Shown: positions 7,516-14,402 of the stretch, piece by piece | How the letters are laid out: each line of letters begins with the position of its first letter | How positions within the stretch are numbered: position 1 is the first letter of the stretch | Assembly (NCBI GenBank): GCA_018224415.1 | Contig: JAGTUZ010000207.1 | Location: 1-22,796, forward strand | DNA: 22,796 bases | Direction of reading: 5' to 3' | Source: Bacteroidota bacterium | GTDB taxonomy: Bacteria > Bacteroidota > Ignavibacteria > SZUA-365 | Program-made: the position numbers and the translations under genes | Notes under the pieces: generated by a model | Seen by the model: the letters and a program-made list of their open reading frames with translations, nothing else | What the model was told of the DNA's origin: nothing | The model's database searches: none

Positions 7516-7983
7516 TTATTTCTTCTTTTTCTTTGTCAGCTTTTCGGGCTTGGGTGAAAGAAACGGAGCGTCGAGCCTGCTCATGTCGTTGACGATATCC
7601 CTGAGCGTGATATTCACGAGCACTTTGACAAACTGTTCGTTCGCTTCGGTGAATGCGTCGAGGACCGCACATTTACTTTTGATGGTGCAGCCGAACATCC
7701 CGAGACAGCAGTGGTGCCGGATGATTGGTCCGTCCACCGCCTCGATAACGTCCACAAGCGTGATCTCGCTTGGGTCGCGCGCGAGGATGTATCCGCCCGT
7801 GACACCGCGGTGTCCGACCACGATGCGCGCCGTGGAAAGCTGCTGGAAAATTTTTGCGAGGTACGTCTTGGAGACGTCCTGGTCATCCGCGATTTCGGAA
7901 ATCTGCACCGGTTCGTTTGAACCGCGCGTGATCAGGTATCCGAGGCCGTGAACGGCATAACCGGCCGATTTGGAGATCTGCAT
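7516..7983 (-). CDS. Rrf2-family transcriptional regulator with Fe-S-type cysteines
   Basis: This 155-residue winged-helix regulator has SKSAGYAVHGLGYL at the N-terminus, the recognition region VSKTYLAKIFQQLS, and the wing GHRGVTGGYILAR. Cysteines at 92/93, 99 and 105 match the spacing of the cluster ligands in IscR and related iron-sulfur sensors, so it may sense iron, redox state or NO. The protein ends in five lysines (LTKKKKK), which is unusual for the family and could add non-specific DNA contact. GAGG lies a few bases before the ATG. It sits between the zinc-ribbon gene and tgt in an apparent operon; whether it controls this operon is unknown. Family assignment is firm; cluster binding is inference from cysteine spacing. 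Confidence 0.95.
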   Translation of the reverse strand: MQISKSAGYAVHGLGYLITRGSNEPVQISEIADDQDVSKTYLAKIFQQLSTARIVVGHRGVTGGYILARDPSEITLVDVIEAVDGPIIRHHCCLGMFGCTIKSKCAVLDAFTEANEQFVKVLVNITLRDIVNDMSRLDAPFLSPKPEKLTKKKKK

Positions 7984-8063
7984 GGATCACCCTCTACTGT
8001 GATGGATGGGAGTATGTGTGTGTACGTTCATTACTGATTTTCCGATGTCTTGCCTGCCGGCGA

Positions 8064-8660
8064 TCACTTCCGTTGCATCCATCCGCGCCAGCCACAGCGG
8101 TGGCAGCGAAAAGGCCGGCTTTGACTCAGCCGCTTGCGCAGGCGTTCGCCGAAGTGTCGCGCGCGCGAACGATACAACGCAAATTCTCCGCAGGCAGGAC
8201 AGGCATGGCTTTTGTTGCGCGCGTGATGATGGAATGCCGGACTGACCTTGACCGAGACGGGGCTACCGACATCGTTTGCGAATTCGGGCACCGAGAACGC
8301 TTCCTCACCGTTCACTGTCGCACGAGACATCTCTCCGGCACTGTCCGCCGGGCTTCCGGCCTTCTTCGTTTCGATGCTCAGGGGCTCGATATCATCGAGT
8401 TGCAGATCCGGCACCGGAACGTCTTTCCCCGCGACACCCGGTGCCAGCGGCTTCTGCGCGCTGGAAGGAAAGCGAAGGGCTGTTTCATCGAACCAGCCAC
8501 GGTGTCCACAGACATGGCAACGATAGGGCCGTTTGCCTGTGGCTTGCTTGCGTCGTTCCTCCATCCGCGATTGCGAGTGGCTGCGGAGCAGTGCCGGGGC
8601 CTTGCATTTCGGACAGATAGCGGGAGAAGTCGTGGCATGGAGCCAGGGTGAAGATTGCAT
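8064..8660 (-). CDS. Hypothetical protein with two duplicated zinc ribbons
   Basis: The 198-residue protein consists of two copies of the same small module at its ends. Cys16/Cys19 with Cys48/Cys51, and Cys154/Cys157 with Cys186/Cys189, both have the pattern C-X2-C-X28-C-X2-C and both end in R-P-(Y/F)-R-C-H-x-C-G-x-R-G-W. The stretch between the pairs is basic; the linker joining the two modules (about 60-150) is acidic and looks unstructured. Single-module proteins with RPxRCxxC endings occur widely in environmental bacteria without a known function. No signal peptide is seen, so it is cytoplasmic; nucleic-acid or protein binding is possible. The ATG lacks a clear Shine-Dalgarno sequence. 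It is the first gene after the 8737-8764 promoter and lies 80 bases before the Rrf2 gene. Confidence 0.78.
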   Translation of the reverse strand: MQSSPWLHATTSPAICPKCKAPALLRSHSQSRMEERRKQATGKRPYRCHVCGHRGWFDETALRFPSSAQKPLAPGVAGKDVPVPDLQLDDIEPLSIETKKAGSPADSAGEMSRATVNGEEAFSVPEFANDVGSPVSVKVSPAFHHHARNKSHACPACGEFALYRSRARHFGERLRKRLSQSRPFRCHRCGWRGWMQRK

Positions 8661-8697
8661 CGGGGATGTCGAATGAACGGCGATTGGTGTTGCATCA

Positions 8698-8718
8698 AAT
8701 CTGCAAGGAAAGCAGATT
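8698..8718. other. Small stem-loop in the leader of the zinc-ribbon gene
   Basis: AATCTGC (8698-8704) pairs perfectly with GCAGATT (8712-8718) around a seven-base loop, between the -10 at 8737 and the start codon at 8660. It lies roughly 10-30 bases into the expected transcript. It could stabilise the 5' end or regulate expression; no known element is recognised. Confidence 0.4.
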
Positions 8719-8736
8719 AAAGATATCTGAATTGGA

Positions 8737-8764
8737 AATATAGCGGTTTGTTGGGGAATAACAA
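8737..8764 (-). promoter_or_regulatory. Promoter for the zinc-ribbon/Rrf2/tgt/yajC/ribBA run, TTGTTA-N16-TATATT
   Basis: On the minus strand TTGTTA (8764-8759) and TATATT (8742-8737) are 16 bases apart. The predicted start is near 8730, giving a leader of about 70 bases. No comparable promoter was found in the short gaps downstream until greA, so this one probably serves the whole five-gene run. Confidence 0.7.
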
Positions 8765-8861
8765 TGGAAAAAAGACGAAAAATTCAGCATTGACGGGAAG
8801 CACGTGCCCCTCGGCGGCGGCACCGGCATCACAGGAATCGGGCGTTCCGTTCCCATAGACG

Positions 8862-8890
8862 TTGTACCTGATTGGAACTCTGCGTATATT
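8862..8890 (+). promoter_or_regulatory. Promoter of the ECF sigma factor gene, TTGTAC-N17-TATATT
   Basis: TTGTAC (8862-8867) and TATATT (8885-8890) are 17 bases apart. The expected start near 8896-8898 lies about 30 bases before the ATG at 8927 and downstream of the longer in-frame start at 8804, which supports the shorter protein. The promoter looks like a housekeeping one rather than an ECF autoregulated site. Confidence 0.75.
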
Positions 8891-8926
8891 TTTTCACTAT
8901 GCGTCACACTCACGTTGTGGAGAACT

Positions 8927-9583
8927 ATGTCTGTCCTTGATCCTGAAGTTCAGGAGGACATCACTGTTGCGGGCGTGTCTCCTCCGGGAGAAAGTCCAGA
9001 GGCCCTGCGCAAGCGCCATCTCGATTTCGAACGGGAAGCACTGCCGCACATGGATGCGCTTTACAATTTCGCACTCCGAATGACCAGCGATCCCGACGAA
9101 GCCGACGATCTGCTGCAGGAAACCTTCCTGAAAGCCTACCGTTTCTTCGACAAGTTCGAACAGGGAACGAACTGCAAGGCGTGGCTGTTCAGGATTATGA
9201 AAAATTCATTCATCAACATCTACCGGCGTTCTTCGAAAGAGCCCGCGAAAGTTGATTACAACGACGTCGAGGAGTTTTACCACTCCATCCGGGCGGAATC
9301 GACGGACCCGAACGATCTTGAACAAAAAATCTTTGCCAATATCCTGGACGACGACGTCTCTACCGCTCTTGAATCGCTTCCTGAAGAATTCCGGACGGTT
9401 GTGATCCTCTGCGACATCGAAGGTTTCACGTACGAGGAAATCGCAGACTTCGTCGAATGTCCTATCGGTACGGTCCGCTCCCGACTCCATCGCGGACGGA
9501 AAATGCTGCGTGCCAGTCTCCTGGATTATGCGAAGCAACGCGGATACGAAGACAAGCATGCGGAGAAGAAAAGCGCAACCTGA
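8927..9583 (+). CDS. ECF-type RNA polymerase sigma factor (RpoE-like)
   Basis: The protein has 218 residues. Region 2 (about 40-105) includes MTSDPDEADDLLQETFLKAY and KAWLFRIMKNSFINIYRR, which melt and read the -10. Region 4 (about 145-200) has LPEEFRTVVILCDIEGFTYEEIA and GTVRSRLHRGRKML, the -35 helix-turn-helix. Region 3 is absent, as in ECF factors. The start at 8927 is chosen because GGAG lies just before it and a sigma70-like promoter lies between it and the earlier in-frame ATG at 8804. A short downstream gene resembles a reduced anti-sigma factor. ECF factors of this type usually respond to envelope or oxidative stress; the signal here is not known. Confidence 0.95.
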   Translation: MSVLDPEVQEDITVAGVSPPGESPEALRKRHLDFEREALPHMDALYNFALRMTSDPDEADDLLQETFLKAYRFFDKFEQGTNCKAWLFRIMKNSFINIYRRSSKEPAKVDYNDVEEFYHSIRAESTDPNDLEQKIFANILDDDVSTALESLPEEFRTVVILCDIEGFTYEEIADFVECPIGTVRSRLHRGRKMLRASLLDYAKQRGYEDKHAEKKSAT

Positions 9584-9626
9584 AAACAGGGAGCGTCTGT
9601 GTCGAACCGTAGATGAAAGAACAAAC

Positions 9627-9923
9627 GTGGCTGAAAACACCAAACATACCGACGAGTACTCCCGAATGACAGACGACGAACTCAAGGAGTTCATCAGCGC
9701 TCTAGCGGACAAGGACGCTGCCGGTCTGAGCAGCGAGCAGGTGGAAATCCTGCAACGAGTTGTGCACGAGCGTCCAGAGCTTCTTGGAGAGTATCAGCTC
9801 AACATCGCAACAAAGCTTTGCCTGCTCAAACACGCCAGGCATGTGCCATGTCCCGACTCTACGTCCGAGTCCATTCGAACCATCATCTACCACGTGTATA
9901 AATCCCGCCAGGCGTCACTCTAG
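9627..9923 (+). CDS. Small putative anti-sigma factor lacking the zinc motif
   Basis: About 98 residues from the GTG at 9627; an ATG at 9666 (giving MTDDELKEF) is an alternative, and the frame stays open upstream into the sigma gene. MTDDELKEFISALAD..GLSSEQVEILQRVVHERPELLGEYQ followed by VPCPDSTSESIRTII resembles the layout of zinc anti-sigma (ZAS) proteins: a small all-helical domain and then the V-P-x-P..IR tail. However, the H-x3-C-x2-C zinc site seems to be replaced by ..ERPELL... It has no membrane helix. It lies 43 bases after the sigma gene and is probably co-transcribed with it. The partner role is inferred from position and this resemblance; a different role is possible. Confidence 0.6.
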   Translation: MAENTKHTDEYSRMTDDELKEFISALADKDAAGLSSEQVEILQRVVHERPELLGEYQLNIATKLCLLKHARHVPCPDSTSESIRTIIYHVYKSRQASL

Positions 9924-10057
9924 GGAGTGCCCATCCTCGAATCCGTCTCCGTCATTGTTGCACCTGTGGACTTTTCCGTGCTCACCTTCCACGCGCTCGA
10001 CGCCAGGGGCTGACACCCTACCACCATTCTCCCGTTTCACCACTCCAAGGATTTTCC

Positions 10058-11125
10058 ATGAATCGCATGATCCCATACATCATGCTGGCCGCCTTGTTGT
10101 TTTCCGCCTGCGGCCGGCAGCAGCCAGATGATTCGCAGACCTCGACGACGGACTCGCTCACCCTGGAGGGCGAACTCCATCTCCGCAACATCCGCCAGCT
10201 CACATTCGAGGGCGAGAATGCCGAGGCCTACCTTTCCTTCGACGACACACAGCTCGTGCTGCAACGCCGCGGAGAGGGAATGGAATGCGACCAGATATAC
10301 ACCATGACCATCAACGGCGAAGCACTCACTCGACTGAGTTCGGGCAGAGGACGCACCACCTGCTCCTACTGGCTTGCCGATGGGGAACATCTGATCTTTT
10401 CGTCCACGGAGGCGCATGACCCTGGCTGCCTGCCTTCTCCCGACCGCAGCAAGGGATATGTCTGGAAGCTCTATCCGGAGTTCGACATCTACAAGATCCG
10501 AAAGGACGGAAGCGGTCTTGAGATCCTGTTCGCCTCCGAGGGGTATGACGCCGAGGCGACCGTATCCCCGAAGGGAGACAAGATCGTTTTTACCTCGACC
10601 CGGGACGGCGACCCGGAGATCTATACGATGAATATCGACGGCAGCGACGTACGTCGGCTGACCTCCGCCAAGGGGTATGACGGCGGACCCTTCTTTTCCC
10701 CCGATGGCTCGAAAATCATTTTCCGCGCCAGCAGACCGAAGACGGAAGAGGACCTCGCCGCATACAACGAACTCGTCTCCGAACATCTGGTGCGTCCGGG
10801 CAATCTGGAAATCTATGTAATGAACACCGACGGCAGCGACCTGCGCCAGGTCACCGACAACGGCCATGCGAATTTCGCTCCGTTCATGCACCCTGACGGC
10901 AATCGCATCCTTTTCTGTTCGAATATGGACGCGAGCAATCCACGCAATTTCGATCTGTATCTTGTCAACCTCGACGGGACAGGACTCGAGCGCGTGACCT
11001 ATTTCGATGGTTTCGACGGCTTCCCGATGTTCACAAGAGACGGAAAAACACTGGTGTTCTGCTCCAACCGCAACAACGCGAAGGAAGGCGATACCAACGT
11101 GTTTGTCGCGGACTGGGTCGACTGA
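10058..11125 (+). CDS. PD40/TolB-like beta-propeller lipoprotein
   Basis: This 355-residue protein has a lipoprotein signal ending LLFSAC (Cys18), then a polar linker and a beta-propeller made of TolB/WD40-like (PD40) blades. Blades include SPKGDKIVFTSTRDGDPEIY, DGSDVRRLTSAKG, SPDGSKIIFRAS, DGSDLRQVTDNG and RDGKTLVFCSNRNN. The alternation of 'SPDG.kI.F.S' with 'IY.MN.DGS...rLT' is diagnostic. The protein is probably anchored at the outer or inner membrane facing the periplasm; such propellers usually bind peptides or proteins, and no enzyme motif is seen. AAGGA lies seven bases before the ATG. It stands alone on the plus strand with a strong hairpin after it. The specific function is unknown. 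Confidence 0.92.
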   Translation: MNRMIPYIMLAALLFSACGRQQPDDSQTSTTDSLTLEGELHLRNIRQLTFEGENAEAYLSFDDTQLVLQRRGEGMECDQIYTMTINGEALTRLSSGRGRTTCSYWLADGEHLIFSSTEAHDPGCLPSPDRSKGYVWKLYPEFDIYKIRKDGSGLEILFASEGYDAEATVSPKGDKIVFTSTRDGDPEIYTMNIDGSDVRRLTSAKGYDGGPFFSPDGSKIIFRASRPKTEEDLAAYNELVSEHLVRPGNLEIYVMNTDGSDLRQVTDNGHANFAPFMHPDGNRILFCSNMDASNPRNFDLYLVNLDGTGLERVTYFDGFDGFPMFTRDGKTLVFCSNRNNAKEGDTNVFVADWVD

Positions 11126-11147
11126 TTGCCCTTCCCCCGCTCGAATA

Positions 11148-11196
11148 TTCCGAACACAACACTGCCGGCCTTCAGCCGGCAGTGTTGTGTTCGGAA
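11148..11196. terminator. 22-bp perfect inverted repeat between convergent genes, overlapping the ruvX end
   Basis: Arms 11148-11169 and 11175-11196 are exactly complementary around a five-base loop. It lies 22 bases after the lipoprotein stop and contains the last codons of ruvX, with the ruvX TGA (11172-11174) in the loop. No T-run follows on either strand, so it may act with Rho or as a roadblock or mRNA 3' stabiliser, rather than as a textbook intrinsic terminator. Confidence 0.75.
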
Positions 11197-11606
11197 TCCA
11201 GGAAACCTTGAAGCAGGATGACCGCAGCGATTTCGTCGATCTTTCCCTTGTCCCTCCGCTTTTTCTTTCCCACCCCCATGTCGCGTATCGCCTGTTGGGC
11301 GAGACTCGATGTGAATCGTTCGTCGATCAGCTGCACCGGCAGGTTGGCTGCCCCGCGCAGCTGTTCGGCGAAGGCCCTGACGACGCGGGCAATATCACCA
11401 TCCGCCCCCTTGAGTGTGAGCGGCAAGCCGATCACGATACGGGCGACCCCCCGTTCCGCAAGGAGCGTGAGTAACCGCGAAAGCAGCAACGGGTCGTTGT
11501 TGACCGTCCCGATGCCCGAGGCGATGATCCCGAGTTCATCGGACAGCGCGAGACCGACGCGGCGTTCACCGTAGTCGATTGCGAGTGTGCGTTTGTTATT
11601 GTGCAA
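11172..11606 (-). CDS. ruvX: RuvX/YqgF-family putative pre-16S rRNA nuclease / Holliday-junction resolvase
   Basis: The protein has 144 residues, the normal size. The RNase H-like fold is marked by AIDYGERRVGLALSD (Asp11), VIGLPLTLKG, the acidic DERFTS (Asp95, Glu96) and DEIAAVILLQGFLD (Asp124). The catalytic acids typical of the family are all present. YqgF proteins mature the 5' end of 16S rRNA and/or resolve DNA junctions. The 5' end overlaps the HU-like gene by 11 bases, so the two are translated from one message. The last residues (SEHNTAG) are encoded in the arm of a strong hairpin. It is the last gene of the rel-HU-ruvX run. Confidence 0.95.
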   Translation of the reverse strand: MHNNKRTLAIDYGERRVGLALSDELGIIASGIGTVNNDPLLLSRLLTLLAERGVARIVIGLPLTLKGADGDIARVVRAFAEQLRGAANLPVQLIDERFTSSLAQQAIRDMGVGKKKRRDKGKIDEIAAVILLQGFLDSEHNTAG

Positions 11607-12006
11607 TGAGTTCCGTGACGGCTTCGCTTTTTCTGACCGACAACTGCTGCTGCTGCAGGTCGCGTTCGAGAAGGCGCGCTTCGGCGAGCGGGGTGAGCGG
11701 CTTGTTCAGGAAAGCCTTGAAAAGTTTGCTGGGCTTGAAATGTGATTTGCGACGCGGCGGCACATACACCTTGTCGCCCGTTTTCGGATTGCGGGCGCGC
11801 GGCTTGGCCTTGGTAAGCTTGACTTCGAATACGCCGAAGTCCCGCACCTCGAGGCGGACCTCCGGATCGGCGCTCATGAGCAATTCGCGGATCGAGGTCA
11901 GTACGGTGTCCACAACGTGGTCCGCTTCCTGGATCTTGATGCAAAGCTGGTCTGCGACGTTGCGGGCAATGTCCTTTCGCGTGAGTGTGGGAATTTTGTT
12001 TTTCAT
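11596..12006 (-). CDS. HU/IHF-family DNA-bending protein with C-terminal extension
   Basis: The protein has 136 residues against about 90 for standard HU. The N-terminal helical dimer part (TRKDIARNVADQL..VDTVLTSIRELL) leads to the beta-saddle VRDFGVFEVK and the DNA-binding arm ARNPKTGDKVYVPPRRKSHF (71-90). This arm has the conserved R-N-P-x-T-G, with the proline at its tip. From about residue 95 a 40-residue tail (FKAFLNKPLTPLAEARLLER, a QQQQ run) is added, probably helical. GGAGG lies six bases before the ATG. It lies 19 bases after rel and overlaps ruvX, so it is in their operon. It probably acts in nucleoid structure; whether it behaves as HU or as a sequence-selective IHF-like protein cannot be told. 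Confidence 0.93.
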   Translation of the reverse strand: MKNKIPTLTRKDIARNVADQLCIKIQEADHVVDTVLTSIRELLMSADPEVRLEVRDFGVFEVKLTKAKPRARNPKTGDKVYVPPRRKSHFKPSKLFKAFLNKPLTPLAEARLLERDLQQQQLSVRKSEAVTELIAQ

Positions 12007-12026
12007 GCATGTCCTCCGGATGAGGG

Positions 12027-14279
12027 TTACGACATCTCGACGAAGCGCTCTGCCGTCAGGATGCCCTTGACCTTTTTCAGCCGCTCGATCAGGCGCTCGA
12101 GATGCTCGAGGCTGCTGACGGTGACAAGCACCGAGCCGCGGAATGTGTTGGTTTCTGTTTCTATATTGACACTGCGAATATTGGTATTCTGATAGCTGGT
12201 CACGGCGAGGGCGATTTCATTGAGGATGCCCGGCCTGTCCTCTCCCTCGATGCGTATCCCTCCCAGGTACTCGTTGCTTGGCTTTTCGGGCCAGCTGATA
12301 TCCACGAGCCGGTCGCGCATGCTTTCATCGCTGCTGTCGTGCAACAGGCGCTGGATGTTCCGGCAGCTGCGTCGATGAATCTTGATGCCATGTCCCAGGG
12401 TGACAAAACCGATCACCTCGTCTCCCGGGAGAGGACTGCAGCAGCGGGCATAGTCGTACTGGATATCGGATACCTCTCCCTGGATCATCACACCCTGCTC
12501 GGTGCGGGCCCGACCGGCAAACTCTTCGAACACTTCCTGCGGGTCGCGCTGCGGCAGCTCCACGCCCGCAGCCGGCTGTTCCAGCTCCGCGAGGGCGGCC
12601 TGCGCGATATCGTCGACGCGGATCTCGTCGCGGGCGAGTGCAACCAGCATCTTCGAGAGGCTGGGGAAACGCAGGACCTGTGCGGCCTTGATCAACGGCG
12701 CCTCGTCGAGAGGGATCTTGAGCTTTTTTGCGCGCCGCTCCCATTTCGCGCGGCCGTCCTGCAGTACCTGCTTGGTCTGCTCGTTGACAAGACGCCGGAT
12801 GGCCACCTTCGCCTTGTGCGTCACGACTTGCTGCTCCCAGTCCGGGCTGATGTACTGGTTCCGGGACGTGATGACTTCCACCTGGTCGCCGCTGCGCAGC
12901 TTGCGACTGAGCGGGACGATGCGGCCATTGACCTTCGCACCGATCGTGTGCAACCCGACCTCGCTGTGGATCTCGAAGGCAAAATCAACGGAGGTCGACC
13001 CGTTCGGCAGCACAACCAGGTCGCCCTTTGGTGTGAAAACCACAATCTCTTCCTGGTACAGGTTGCGCTGGAAATTGTCGAGCAGCTGGCGAGCCCCTTC
13101 TTCGACGGAGGAGGACTGCTGCGGACTCTCGAGAATCTCCCGCACCCAACGGATCCAGTTTTCGAAGGCGCTTGTCTTTGCCTGGACGCTTTCCTTGTAT
13201 GCCCAGTGTGCCGCGATACCTTTCTCCGCGATCTCCTGCATTTCGCGCGTGCGGATCTGCACCTCAACCATCTTGCCGTCGGGACCGAGCACGGTGGTAT
13301 GGATGGACTTGTATCCGTTCTGCTTGGGGAGGGCGATATAATTCTTGTAGCGTTCGGGAATCGGTGTGTACACCTCACAGACGATGGCGTACGCCAGATA
13401 GCAGTCCTTCTCCTCGCGCGTGTCGAGAATGATGCGGATCGCAAACAGATCGTAAATCTCGTCGAAGGTCTTGTTGCGGTCCTGCATTTTCTTGAAGATG
13501 CTGTAGAGATGCTTCGGGCGACCGATGATCTCGAACGCCAGCCCTGCCTTGCCCAATTCCCCGCGCAGCGGCTTGGTGAAACGATCGATGTAATCCTCCC
13601 GGTCGCGCCGCTTGACCGACACCTGGCTTTTTAGCTTGCGGTAGTCCTCTGTGTAAAGGTATTTGAACGCAAGATCCTCGAGTTCCCACTTGATGCGCCC
13701 AAGACCGAAACGATGCGCCAGCGGTGCATAGATTTCCAGCGTCTCACGCGCGATGCGGTGCTGTTTCTGCTCGCCGACGAATTCCAGCGTACGCATGTTG
13801 TGCAGGCGATCGGCGAACTTGACGAGGATCACACGGATGTCGTTGATCATCGAGACCATCAGCTTGCGGTAGTTTTCCGCCTTGGTGATCTCCTTGCTCA
13901 CGAGTATGGTCGAGATTTTCGTTGCCCCCTCGACGATATCCGCCACCGTTGTACCGAACTCCTCGCGGATGTCCTTGTAATCGTAATCCTCGCAGTCTTC
14001 GATCACGTCATGCAACAGCGCCGCCACGACAGACACGTCATCGAGCGGAATCTCCTGCGCGACGATCATGGCGACGGCATAAGGATGCGTGGCGTATGGT
14101 TCTCCTGATTTGCGGCGATGCTCCCGATGTGCCTTCGTCATGAACTCGAAGGCACGCGTCACCAATTCCTCATCCACGGACACGAGGTTGCTGCGGCACA
14201 CGGCAAGCAGCGCTTCCAGCTTCTGCCGGGGCGCGTCGCCGGTTGCCCTGCGGGTCGATCTGCGTAATCCTCCTAACAT
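12027..14279 (-). CDS. rel: Bifunctional (p)ppGpp synthetase/hydrolase (Rel/SpoT type)
   Basis: The 750-residue protein has the full long-RSH layout. The HD hydrolase (His65, His90-Asp91, Glu94-Asp95, Asp157) is intact. The synthetase follows with GRPKHLYSIFKKM, YIALPKQNGYKSIHT and EVQIRTREM. A TGS domain (VFTPKGDLVVLPNG) comes next, then a zinc-finger-like part (YARCCSPLPGD, Cys613-Cys614) and a C-terminal ACT domain. Both activities are therefore expected. The motif before the G-loop, usually R-x-K-D in bifunctional enzymes, reads Arg310-Tyr-Lys-Asn313. The ATG at 14279 has no Shine-Dalgarno sequence in front, although AGGAGG occurs just inside the frame, so the true start could differ. The promoter is at 14331-14359; HU-like and ruvX genes follow closely. 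Confidence 0.97.
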   Translation of the reverse strand: MLGGLRRSTRRATGDAPRQKLEALLAVCRSNLVSVDEELVTRAFEFMTKAHREHRRKSGEPYATHPYAVAMIVAQEIPLDDVSVVAALLHDVIEDCEDYDYKDIREEFGTTVADIVEGATKISTILVSKEITKAENYRKLMVSMINDIRVILVKFADRLHNMRTLEFVGEQKQHRIARETLEIYAPLAHRFGLGRIKWELEDLAFKYLYTEDYRKLKSQVSVKRRDREDYIDRFTKPLRGELGKAGLAFEIIGRPKHLYSIFKKMQDRNKTFDEIYDLFAIRIILDTREEKDCYLAYAIVCEVYTPIPERYKNYIALPKQNGYKSIHTTVLGPDGKMVEVQIRTREMQEIAEKGIAAHWAYKESVQAKTSAFENWIRWVREILESPQQSSSVEEGARQLLDNFQRNLYQEEIVVFTPKGDLVVLPNGSTSVDFAFEIHSEVGLHTIGAKVNGRIVPLSRKLRSGDQVEVITSRNQYISPDWEQQVVTHKAKVAIRRLVNEQTKQVLQDGRAKWERRAKKLKIPLDEAPLIKAAQVLRFPSLSKMLVALARDEIRVDDIAQAALAELEQPAAGVELPQRDPQEVFEEFAGRARTEQGVMIQGEVSDIQYDYARCCSPLPGDEVIGFVTLGHGIKIHRRSCRNIQRLLHDSSDESMRDRLVDISWPEKPSNEYLGGIRIEGEDRPGILNEIALAVTSYQNTNIRSVNIETETNTFRGSVLVTVSSLEHLERLIERLKKVKGILTAERFVEMS

Positions 14280-14330
14280 GCGATAGCTATCTCGGGTAGA
14301 AAACCGCCATTATCAGATACTTAAGTAGCC

Positions 14331-14359
14331 AATATGGTGCGAATTCCTGTGAATGTCAA
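14331..14359 (-). promoter_or_regulatory. rel promoter, TTGACA-N17-CATATT
   Basis: On the minus strand TTGACA (14359-14354) and CATATT (14336-14331) are exactly 17 bases apart. The expected start is near 14324, leaving a leader of about 45 bases before the rel ATG. No -10 element of the Bacteroidia type is needed to explain expression. Confidence 0.8.
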
Positions 14360-14402
14360 GAAGGAAATCCGGTCCATGTTCATAGAAATTGGTGGCTTAG
14401 CG

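Noticed and set aside
6282..7592. Long plus-strand open frame (436 codons) opposite tgt
   Set aside because: It covers tgt and part of the Rrf2 gene on the opposite strand; no start signal and no family resemblance.
8804..8926. Earlier in-frame start for the sigma factor
   Set aside because: The promoter (8862-8890) lies inside this stretch and GGAG precedes the ATG at 8927; the extra N-terminus is not sigma-like.
12102..13634. Long plus-strand open frame (510 codons) opposite rel
   Set aside because: It is antisense to a clear Rel protein with all domains intact; its translation has no recognisable motif. High GC makes such shadow frames common.
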